Assembly (NCBI GenBank): GCA_036186865.1
Contig: AP025071.1
Coordinates: 10,895,879 to 10,959,878 of the forward strand
Origin: Eustoma russellianum
Taxonomy: Eukaryota > Streptophyta > Magnoliopsida > Gentianales > Gentianaceae
Direction: 5' to 3'
DNA: 64,000 bases
Part shown: positions 1 to 8,960 of the stretch, piece after piece
Layout: every line of letters begins with the position of its first letter
How positions within the stretch are numbered: the first letter of the stretch is position 1
Position numbers and translations under genes: made by a program
The notes under the pieces: generated by a model
Seen by the model: only the letters and a program-made list of their open reading frames with translations
Database searches by the model: none
Told to the model about the DNA's origin: nothing

Positions 1-1
1 T

Positions 2-457
2 CGCATCATATTATCACAAAAGCATGACAGTGACAAAACTGGATTGGGATACGTTGATACTAATGAAGTATCAACCAAACCAACCAAGTTTGTTGTGTCT
101 AAGAAAGTAGACACCCCTAAGCATCAAGTGGCGTCTAAGATGACGCAAAAAGCACCCCCTTCCACACGCCCCACTTCCTCATATCATGTGAAATATAACG
201 TTGTACCATATAGATATGAGAAGAAAAGAACAATGCATACATGAAATACATATCATCCACGCACTACGCACACGCACACAAGGACATATCACAAACGTCC
301 TTCATATAATGAGTATAGAGGAGTCCTTGGGCAAAGACCCAAAATACATGCATCACATATATACTATATCGCACCTTCATCTACATTCTTGCCATTTGAT
401 AGACCGAGAAGGATCACCCAAGTATGGGTACCGAAAGGTACCTTTACCAAAAGGTGA
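2..457 (+). pseudogene. gag: Sirevirus A gag, C-terminal fragment with nonsense mutation
   Basis: C-terminal tail of Gag, in the frame that ends at TGA 455-457. It matches the last 150 or so residues of the open gag in element B, beyond the zinc knuckle and coiled coil. The basic, Arg/His/Thr-rich tail has no recognised fold. At 242-244 element A reads TGA where B reads CGA, an Arg-to-stop change of the type made by CpG deamination, so this Gag would lose its last 70 or so residues. The upstream part of gag lies outside the window. Identity is certain from B; only the left edge is missing. Confidence 0.85.
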
Positions 458-518
458 TTAACTAACTCGAAAGGACCCAAAATTAAAAGGGTACCTAAAT
501 CACCTTTTCACATTGCAG

Positions 519-3500
519 GGAGACCACTCATCGAAAGACACATCAATAAAGTGGTTCCTTGACAGTGGTTGCTCGAGGCACATGACGGGTGACCCGAGCC
601 TGTTCTCCAAATTAAAGAAGGTCACAAAAGGCGGATCCGTGACCTTTGGAGACAACAATGAAGGCAAGATCATTGGAAAAGGTACGATTGGCAATCCGAA
701 TACACTTCAAATCTCCAACGTGTTTTTGGTAAGCAACTTATCTTACAATCTTCTTAGTATTTCTCAATTTGTTGACAATGGTTTCAATGTGTGTTTTACT
801 CACCCTTATTGTAATATAATAAATAAAAATGGAGAGACCGTTTTAAAAGGAAAACGTGAAGGAAATATATTCACACTATCTATGGATGATGTAGTAGACG
901 CTAAAGTTAAATGTTTTATGTCAAATGAACCCAATGTGAATTTGTGGCATAGACGTTTAGGACACATAGGTATTTCTACACTAGAAAAATTGCAACGAAA
1001 GAACCTAGTACGGGGATTGCCTACGCTCGATTTAGACAACTTTCAGTTGTGTGAATCTTGCATAAAAGGCAAACAAACACGTGAGTCACTTAAGCCTAAA
1101 AATGAGATAAGCACGACTAGAATACTAGAACTATTGCATATCGATTTGTTTGGTCCTAGTCGCACTACAAGCCTTGGTGGGCGTCACTATGCATGCGTGA
1201 TTGTTGATGACTTCTCTCGCTATACTTGGACTTTATTCCTTGCACATAAGGATGATAGCGCCATAGAAATCGCTAAATTAATTAAACAACTTGAAAATCA
1301 ATACGGCGTAAATGTGAAAAGAATAAGAAGCGATAGAGGCGGTGAATTTAAAAATAAAGAGATGATTTCGTTTTGTGAAGAAAAAGGAATTAAACATGAG
1401 TTTTCGCCACCTAGAACTCCACAATTAAATGGAGTAGTAGAAAGACAGAATCGCACACTACAAGAAATTGCTAGAACCATGCTTTGCGAAAATAAATTGC
1501 CTAGATTTCTGTGGGCGGAAGCCGTAAACTGTGCATGCTATATTGTAAATCGCCTATCTATAAGAAAGAAAATAAACAAGACGCCTTACGAAATTTTGAA
1601 TGATCGCATGCCTAAGATTGATTATTTTCGTGTGTTTGGATGCAAATGCTTTGTCTTGAATACAAAAGATAATTTAGATAAATTTGAATCCAAATCAATT
1701 GAGTGCATTTTTGTTGGGTATTCCATAAATTCAAAAGCATATAGATGTTATGATCCTCTCACTAGACAAATCATAGAATCTATTCATGTTAAATTCAATG
1801 AATTTGGAGAGATTGATAAAGATAAGGAATATGACGATGATTTTGAATTGAAACCCGTTTTGGATTAAGATAATGATTCTTTTGATATGCATGAGATGAA
1901 TGAGACACTAGAAATGCATGATCATATAGAAATGCATGATAACTTAGAAAATAATCAACCAAGATGGCATAGAGATCACCCACAAGATCTCATCATAGGC
2001 GACATTACTCACGGTGTGCGACCACGTAGAAGAATCACTTCGGATGAAATAAATGAATTTCATGCTATGATTTCTGAAATTGAGCCCAAAAATGTGCATG
2101 ATGCTTTGAGTGATTCATCTTGGATTGATGCTATGCATGACGAACTTAATCAATTCGTTAGAAATGATGTATGGGATTTAGTGCCACGACCACAAGATAA
2201 GACAATAATAGGCACAAAGTGGGTATTTAGGAACAAAATGAATGAAGAAGGAAAGGTCGTTAGAAATAAAGCAAGACTCGTAGCTCAAGGATATAATCAA
2301 GAAGAAGGAATAGACTACGATGAAACATTTGCACCCGTAGCACGTTTAGAAGCTATACGACTCTTACTTGCTATTGCTTGCTTGAAAGATTTTAAATTAT
2401 ATCAAATGGACGTCAAAAGTGCTTTTCTAAACGGATTTATACAAGAAGAAGTATACATGAAGCAACCACCCGGTTTTAAAGATTTGAAACATCCAGATCA
2501 CGTGTACAAACTAAAGAAGGCACTATATGGCCTAAAGCAAGCGCCGAGAGCATGGTATGATCGTTTTGCCACTTTTCTTTTACAAAATAATTTTAAACGT
2601 GGTACTATAGATAGTACACTATTTTTGAAACAAGAAAAATCAGATTTACTTATTATTCAAATCTACGTAGATGACATTATTTTCGGATCTACCTCACATA
2701 GACTCGTTAGAGATTTTGAAAATTGTATGAAAGCTGAATTTGAAATGTCTATGGTTGGTGAACTTAATTATTTTCTTGGCTTGCAAATTAAGCAAACGAG
2801 TAAAGGAATTCATATAAGCCAAGCTAAGTACGTAAATGACATGATCAAGAAGTTCAGTTTTGAAAATTTGAAACCTTCCCCCACGCCTATGAGTGTTACT
2901 ACTAAATTAGACAAAGACGAACATGGTAAAGACGTTGATAATGGATTATATCGATCTATGATAGGTTCTTTACTATATTTAACTGCTAGTAGGCCTGATA
3001 TTATGTTTAGCGTATGCATGTGTGCTCGTTTTCAAAGTCAACCTAAGGTGTCACACTTAAATGCGGTAAAAAGAATATTGCGTTATATTAAGCATACGCC
3101 CACCTTAGGTATTTGGTATGATAAGGACTCTACATTCGACTTACATGCTTACACTGATGCAGATTATGGTGGCTGCAAGATAGATAGAAAAAGCACGAGC
3201 GGAACTTGCCAATTTATAGGAAATTCCCTTATTTCATGGTTTTCCAAAAAGCAAGCAAGTGTTGCTTTGTCCACTACTGAGGCTGAATATATGGCTCTTA
3301 GCCTTTGTTGCACACAGTTGTTGTGGATAAAACAACAACTTTCGGACTTTGGAATTACCGTAAATAAAATTCCTATATATTGTGATAGTATGAGTGCAAT
3401 AAATTTGTCTAAAAACCCCGTATTACACTCTAAGGCTAAGCATATAGAAGTTCGCTATCATTTTCTTCTGGATCACGTTAACAATGGTAATATTGTCATA

Positions 3501-3614
3501 GATCACGTACGCACAGAATCACAAGTAGCGGATATATTCACAAAGGCCTTAAATCAAGCCACATTTGAATCTCTTCGTTCTAAATTAGGCATGATTCCTG
3601 TTGATGTGATTTAA
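519..3614 (+). pseudogene. pol: Sirevirus A pol (PR-IN-RT-RH), one in-frame stop
   Basis: Polyprotein that processes itself and copies and integrates the element. Order: aspartic protease (WFLDSGCSRHMTGD near the start), GAG-pre-integrase zinc motif (WHRRLGH ... CESC), DDE integrase core (DLFGP, RSDRGGEF, NGVVERQN), RT with YVDDIIFGS, RNase H (DADYGG, STTEAEYMAL). The frame is open for over 1000 codons except for TAA at 1866-1868, in the linker between integrase and RT, where B has GAA. Pol has no ATG of its own near the start: the open frame begins after TTGCAG at 513-518, and the first Met lies inside the protease motif. It therefore depends on gag for translation. Frame relative to gag is +1. 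Otherwise intact. Confidence 0.9.
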
Positions 3615-3676
3615 TGCGATATTATTTGATTTACTTTCCTTTTTGACAGGAATCTTTTGATTAACTTTCCAAAATA

Positions 3677-3880
3677 AAGGGGGAGAGAGAAGCATGATTT
3701 AAGGGGGAGAGAGATTTAAGGGGGAGAGAGATCACTGATTGATCCTAATTGCATGAATCAAGGGGGAGCCGGATTTGAAATTCGAAATTCAAATTTCAAA
3801 TCTGTGCATAATTCAAGGGGGAGAGATAGTACTTAAATCATGTACACTAGTTATTTTGAAAATCATCAAAAGGGGGAGAT
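3677..3880 (+). promoter_or_regulatory. Array of six polypurine tracts plus hairpin before LTR
   Basis: AAGGGGGAG(A) occurs at about 3677, 3701, 3718, 3760, 3815 and 3870; the last abuts the LTR (TGTAG at 3881) and is the one placed to prime plus-strand DNA synthesis. Multiple tracts are a known Sirevirus trait. Between tracts 4 and 5 lies a perfect inverted repeat, with arms 3772-3782 and 3792-3802 and a 9-nt loop, also kept in B and D. Function of the extra tracts and hairpin is not shown by sequence. Confidence 0.8.
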
Positions 3881-4106
3881 TGTAGAAATAAGAGGGTTTG
3901 AGTGATTTCAAAATAAGAAACGTTGAATATATATACATATATACAAACGTGTATAAGTGTGTACATGTATGCATGATAACTTGTCATTACTTGCCTTATT
4001 TAGCTTATATATTATGTTGCCGTGCTAACGAGCCATGAAGCATTAAAGCTTACATCATATGGCGAACATTTGTTGAGTTTATACTATTTTCAGGTGCCAC
4101 AATTAA

Positions 4107-4421
4107 TGAACTAAAGTAGTTCATTAAGTGAAGTACTTAGTTTAATAAACTAAGTAGTTCATTAAAGGAAGATGCATTTGGAAAAGGCACAAAGGCAACA
4201 TGGCTATGGAAGGAAAGTCTTCTTCTCCTCCCCACATTCATTCCACACGCCTTTTACACATATATATACTATATTTTCAGATTTTTTATAAAAGGCACAT
4301 ACACATGTATTCCAACGTACTACCGACACGTTATATATCTTACGTACGTACGTTAACGTCACACCACTATACTTAACTCATATTTATGAGTATATTCAGG
4401 TCTTATATCATATGATATAAG
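4107..4421 (+). repeat. Cluster of short palindromes in LTR 1
   Basis: Two adjacent palindromes built on GAACTA...TAGTTC (near 4107-4128) and ACTTAGTTT...AAACTAAGT (near 4134-4156), followed by a further TAGTTCATTAA, then a perfect 20-bp palindrome CTTATATCATATGATATAAG at 4402-4421. They recur at the same offsets in LTR 2 and the D 3' LTR. They may be protein-binding or RNA-structure elements of the upstream LTR; this is inference. Confidence 0.6.
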
Positions 4422-5168
4422 ATATGGTGATGACAAATTAAATGCGACACGATAAAAGGTTCTAAACCGAAATTTGTCGTATCGGGCGAATACCGAAACT
4501 TCGCCAACGTGTCACGTACTTGCCATAAATAAATGGCCAGCCCATATACATCAAAAATTGATGAAAATTTCGTGATACACATGGTGTGATTAGCCAAAAA
4601 TACTTTCCATGTTGGCACACACAAATCACTCCACATTTAGGCCAAAATGTGAAGATTCCAATTTTAATTTTGTCACATGTTTATGGTACCACTTTAAATC
4701 AGCCAAGTGCTGAGATTTAAAGTATATATTATATATATTATGTATAACATAATATATATATCATGTGCAAAAGTTGGAATTTAAATTAGAGAAAAATCGG
4801 GTAATCGATAAATATCGAAAATTCGGTTTTCTACGCACTTAACATGGAACGTTTTTCTTGACCATGATGTGACACGTATCTAGACACTTGTTACATATAA
4901 TATACATCTTAAAGTGTTCTAGAAAATTAAATTAAGGGCTGATTGGAATATTACATGTGTGTATTATTAAATGTGCACTATTTTACAAAGTTAGCAAAAA
5001 TAAATTTCAGCACATGTATATACACTTTCAAACGTCACTACAGCTGAGTTGGAGCAAATGTGGAGCCTTGTTGGCATGTTGATTGGTCAAGGATCAATCA
5101 TACAATGTTGAGAAATCAAAGAGAGAAGCTACAAAAGGTAAGTATTCAACATATACCTCTCTTATGTC

Positions 5169-5522
5169 ACATGCTGAAAATTTCAGCATGTCAAAAAGGT
5201 GGTGGCCGATTTTGTCCATTGAAAGTGAGATATTCCATCATCTTTTGTTATGTGATTAATTGGAAGAAGAAATGGAAATGATTTGAATATAAATTAAATT
5301 AATAAATGGTGATATTTTATATCACACATGCTGAAAATTTTTCAGCATGTGTACAAATTGTTGTGGCCGAACTTTTCACCCCTTTTTGTGTCCAAGTTCA
5401 TTCATCAATTGATAGCAAGACTTACCATGTATTGTTGATTCATTTTAATGAGAAAAATCAAAGTAAATTGGGGATTATCTTGAATAAAAATGGATGTTGC
5501 ACATGCTGAAAAATTCAGCATG
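5169..5522 (+). promoter_or_regulatory. Three hairpin + GGCCGA modules in LTR 1
   Basis: Near-perfect palindromes centred on CATGCTGAA...TTCAGCATG at 5169-5191, 5325-5351 and 5502-5522. Each is followed within about 10-20 bp by GGCCGA and a T-rich run. Arms are 11, 13 and 9 bp. Palindromic motifs in the upstream LTR are described for Sireviruses as conserved putative cis-regulatory sites, and these fit that role. Copies recur in LTR 2, both D LTRs and the inverted scrap at 35682-36040. Confidence 0.75.
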
Positions 5523-6930
5523 GCAAGGAGTATAATGGCCGATTTTTTGAGGATGGAAGGAAGGATATTTTGTGTCTTGCACTTGATGAGAGAATTTGTG
5601 AATTATGGTATGACTTAATGATTGATATTGGCACATGTTTAAAGTGATTATTTCAGATTTTCCATGTCATCAAATGATGACAACATTAAGCCAATCAAGA
5701 GGTGCCAAGTAAGCAATGACTAAATGATGGTCCAATGGAGTGATGCCAAGTAAGCAAAGCATTGTCACCATGATGTCTTACACTCTCTCAAGCACTCAAA
5801 AGGAAATTTTCAAGAGGGGGAGAAAGGCATAGGGGACGGCTGGACTTCTATAAGGAAGGAAGAGGAGAACAAACAAAAACAACACCAAGATTTGCATTCT
5901 AAAGTGATCAAAGTGCCAAGCCTCTTTTCTCCTACATCTTCTTTCTTTCTTCTCTTGTAAAAAGCCTATTGCACTTTACTTCTTTCATTCTTGAATAGGC
6001 TTCATATAAACCACCATTCATACATCTTTGTAAAAGATTGATCAAGGTGTGATCAATCTTCATTCTAGCGAGGTGGTGGTGTTCGTGCAAATTGTACTAG
6101 CAATACAAGGTTTGTAAAGGGTTGGAGTTAAGGTGTAACTCTATCAACCCTGCGGTAAGGTGTACTGCGTGTGTGAAATTAGTGTGAACCAAGGAAGGTG
6201 TTCCTTGAAGACTGGAGTAGGTTGTTTATAACCGAACCAGTATAAAATTCTTGGTGCAATTTACTTTCAGCATTTACTTTTCAGTTTCTGCACTGGTTAC
6301 TCATCTTGTTCACGTTCGTAAAAATAGTAAACGATTTTCAAAAATTGTGAAAATTTCGAGAAACATACATAAACGTTCTAGGGTTAATTTGGCACAAGTT
6401 TCAACCCTTTTGGACAAGTATAGGTCAGTCAAACATCAAAAGTTCTGAGACTAGTGCAGTCTGATTTTCAGACTTGCAAAGGTTGAGACTTTGGTTGTAT
6501 TTGACCTACTTCCCAAAAGAATTTTCAAAAACTGTTTCAACCCATTTAAATATAGTGTGTGAGGAGTTATTGGTCAAATTTTCAGATTATTTGGACATTC
6601 ACACAAATAGGAATTAATTTTTCAAAACCATCTACCGTTTCTGGCAGATTTGCACAATCTGAGTGCCAACGGTTTTTGAAGGGGTTAAAGGTTGAATTTT
6701 GATTTGAAATTTTTAGGGGACCCTCATAACATCTGAAGCTAAGTTCTCTCAAAATTTCATAATTTTTGGAGACCTCTAACCTAGTTTTAAAAACGTTTTA
6801 AAACTGGTCCTGAAAACAGAATCTGTTTTCAGAACTTGAATTGGTTAAGTTTAAAGAAATTTTAAAAAGCACACTTTCCGCACCATCTATTCAACCCCCC
6901 CTTCTAGTGGTGCCTTGCAGATCCTACAAG

Positions 6931-6942
6931 TGGTATCAGAGC
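6931..6942 (+). promoter_or_regulatory. Primer-binding site of B (initiator-Met tRNA)
   Basis: TGGTATCAGAGC two bases after the LTR end. This is the standard plant LTR-element match to the 3' end of initiator methionine tRNA, which primes minus-strand synthesis. Confidence 0.9.
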
Positions 6943-6982
6943 GCAGGAATACTCAGTACAAGGAATCCAACGATTCAGTGAG

Positions 6983-8899
6983 ATGGCATCCACAAATTTC
7001 AAAACCGAACAAGAAGGTATGTCGAGCCAAAGGCCTCCACTTTTTGACGGTGAGTCTTTTATTCAATGGAAACTTAGGATGAAACTTTTTCTTATGGCTA
7101 TAGATATAGATCTTTGGTCAATAATTGAAGATGGTCCATATGTCCCATCTAATGTATCCACTGTAGACGGAGTTACTTTAGAAGTTATTAAAACTAGACA
7201 AGAATATACTAGTGAAGATAAAAAGAAACTGAGTATGAATGCTAAGGCCATGCAGTTACTCTTAAATGGTTTAAGTAAGAGTGAGTCTAGTTATGTGTCG
7301 AATTGTTCGAGTGCACAAGAAATGTGGAGAATCTTAGAAATGAAACACGAAGGCACAAGTCAAGTAAAAGAGTCTAAAATTAATATGCTCATGTCTACTC
7401 TTGAGTCTTTTAAGTTGTTGCCTAATGAGTCAATTGTAGATATGGATCTTCGTTTGACTAACATCTATAACTCTCTTGAGTCTCTTGGTAAGGCTTTTAC
7501 TACGCAGGAAAAGGTACAGAAAGTCCTGCGGAGCCTTCCTTCGGAATGGGATCCTAAAGTGACTGCTATAGAAGAAAGCAAGGAGACGAAATCAATAAAA
7601 ATGGAAGAACTCATTGGTTCACTCAAAGTTTATGAAAACAAACTTATTATTCGGAAATCGGAATCAACCAAACAAGGTAAGACAATTGCTTTTAAATCAA
7701 ATGAATACGTCTCCCCTCCCTCCGATCACGTAGATGACAGTGATTCCGAATCGGATAATGATGACTTAATTCTATTGGCTAAAGGACTAAGAAGATTCAT
7801 GAGAAAATCATTTAGAAATAAAAACAAGGGGACTACATCTAAGAGAAACAAAAACAAGTCAAATGATAAGGACATTAAATGTTATGAATGCGGCAAACTC
7901 GGACACTTATCATATGACTGCCCTAACAAAGAAAAGCAAACTAATAAGTACCCTGACAAGGAGCGGAACAAAAATAGACCCGTCTCAGATCCTAAACAAA
8001 GGAAACGTGCACTAAAGGCCTCCACATGGAGTGACTCATCAGACTCTGAAACTGAGACTGAAGAGGAGACCGCTCAAGTTTGCTTCGCTTCAAAGGCATC
8101 TAATGAGGTATCATCTGATTCTGACTCTGACTCTGAACCTTCTTACGATGATCTTTTTAGTCAATATCTTGAGTTACATAAATTTACTAAGACTCTCGCA
8201 AAAGAAAAGAAACGTTTAATTGAAGACAAGAAACTGTTAGAATCTTCTAACCAGAATCTTGTCGCTCAACTAAGCGATTCAAAGAAAGAGTCTTCATGTG
8301 TCATCACTGCATTAAAAACCGAGATCTCATCATTAACTTCTCAAAATAATGAAATGAAATCCGAGATTTCAAATTTGAAATCAAGGAATACAGACTTAGA
8401 GAAAATGATGAAACAATTCGATACAGGGTCAAACATGCTGCATTGCATCATATTATCACAAAAGCATGACAGTGACAAAACTGGATTGGGATACGTTGAT
8501 ACTAATAAAGTATCAACCAAACCAACCAAGTTTGTTGTGTCTAAGAAAGTAGACACCCCTAAGCATCAAGTGGCGTCTAAGATGACGCAAAAAGCACCCC
8601 CTTCCACACGCCCCACTTCCTCATATCATGTGAAATATAATGTTGTACCATATAGATATGAGAAGAAAAGAACAATGCATACACGAAATACATATCATCC
8701 ACGCACTACGCACACGCACACAAGGACATATCACAAACGTCCTTCATATAATGAGTATAGAGGAGTCCTTGGGCAAAGACCCAAAATACATGCATCACAT
8801 GTATACTATATCGCACCTTCATCTACATTCTTGCCATTTGATAGACCGAGAAGGATCACCCAAGTATGGGTACCGAAAGGTACCTTTACCAAAAGGTGA
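6983..8899 (+). CDS. gag: Sirevirus B Gag polyprotein, intact frame (638 aa)
   Basis: Structural protein of the virus-like particle in the cytoplasm. The N-terminal half (about residues 15-230, starting MASTNFKTEQEG) is the copia Gag domain with the typical SFIQWKLRMKLFL segment. A CCHC zinc knuckle CYECGKLGHLSYDC sits at residues 300-313 between Lys-rich stretches. Acidic Ser/Asp/Glu runs follow (about 345-395), then a long coiled coil (about 395-485, LAKEKKRLIEDKKLLE) and a basic tail. A C-terminal coiled coil beyond the knuckle is typical of Sirevirus Gag; published members bind dynein-light-chain-like proteins through this part. The ATG at 6983, 41 bp after the PBS, is the only sensible start and matches C, D and I. 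It is the only undamaged gag in view. It ends TGA 8897-8899, with pol in the +1 frame. Confidence 0.92.
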   Translation: MASTNFKTEQEGMSSQRPPLFDGESFIQWKLRMKLFLMAIDIDLWSIIEDGPYVPSNVSTVDGVTLEVIKTRQEYTSEDKKKLSMNAKAMQLLLNGLSKSESSYVSNCSSAQEMWRILEMKHEGTSQVKESKINMLMSTLESFKLLPNESIVDMDLRLTNIYNSLESLGKAFTTQEKVQKVLRSLPSEWDPKVTAIEESKETKSIKMEELIGSLKVYENKLIIRKSESTKQGKTIAFKSNEYVSPPSDHVDDSDSESDNDDLILLAKGLRRFMRKSFRNKNKGTTSKRNKNKSNDKDIKCYECGKLGHLSYDCPNKEKQTNKYPDKERNKNRPVSDPKQRKRALKASTWSDSSDSETETEEETAQVCFASKASNEVSSDSDSDSEPSYDDLFSQYLELHKFTKTLAKEKKRLIEDKKLLESSNQNLVAQLSDSKKESSCVITALKTEISSLTSQNNEMKSEISNLKSRNTDLEKMMKQFDTGSNMLHCIILSQKHDSDKTGLGYVDTNKVSTKPTKFVVSKKVDTPKHQVASKMTQKAPPSTRPTSSYHVKYNVVPYRYEKKRTMHTRNTYHPRTTHTHTRTYHKRPSYNEYRGVLGQRPKIHASHVYYIAPSSTFLPFDRPRRITQVWVPKGTFTKR

Positions 8900-8960
8900 T
8901 TAACTAACTCGAAAGGACCCAAAATTAAAAGGGTACCTAAATCACCTTTTCACATTGCAG
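8864..8960 (+). other. Candidate intron across the gag/pol boundary of B
   Basis: Between gag and pol lie a donor-like CAA|GTATGG (8861-8869) and an acceptor-like pyrimidine-rich stretch ending ATTGCAG|GGA (8954-8963), with TAACTAAC as a possible branch site near 8900. Both borders fall on codon boundaries, so removal of these 97 nt would fuse gag directly to pol despite the +1 offset and would skip the gag stop. The same sites occur in A (422-518), D and the diverged I, where spacing differs. An alternative is programmed frameshifting or a separate mechanism. No RNA evidence is available here. Confidence 0.45.

Larger units (their letters stand above)
1..3880 (+). mobile_element. Sirevirus (Ty1/copia) A, internal region, 5'-cut by window edge
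   Basis: Internal part of a Sirevirus-type copia element, entering the window inside gag and ending at the polypurine tract before LTR 3881-6928. Seen: the 3' end of gag, pol in copia order (protease, integrase, RT, RNase H), then six purine tracts. It is nearly identical to element B when shifted by about 8442 bp. The Sirevirus call rests on the coiled-coil Gag seen in B, repeated AAGGGGGAGA tracts and LTR palindromes, which are published marks of this lineage. No env-like ORF follows pol: only about 265 bp separate the pol stop from the LTR. Confidence 0.9.
3881..6928 (+). repeat. Sirevirus LTR 1 (shared by A and B), 3048 bp
   Basis: Begins TGTAGAAATA directly after the last purine tract and ends ATCCTACA two bases before the primer-binding site. 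The ends form the inverted repeat TGTAG...CTACA. It serves as the 3' LTR of A and 5' LTR of B. Contents in order: inverted repeats near 4107-4165, an AT palindrome at 4402-4421, an AT-rich block near 4722-4762, three hairpin modules at 5169-5522, a weak TATA-like CTATAAGG near 5849 followed by an A-rich leader-like stretch, and a long untranslated 3' third. Short ORFs inside are not convincing. About 20 differences from LTR 2 were counted by eye. Confidence 0.92.

Noticed and set aside
3615..3880. Env-like ORF after Sirevirus pol
   Set aside because: Some Sireviruses have one, but only about 265 bp lie between the pol stop and the LTR, filled with purine tracts.
5169..5522. CRISPR-like spaced repeats
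   Set aside because: Only three palindromes of unequal length at 160-175-bp steps inside an LTR; a plant genome; no cas genes.
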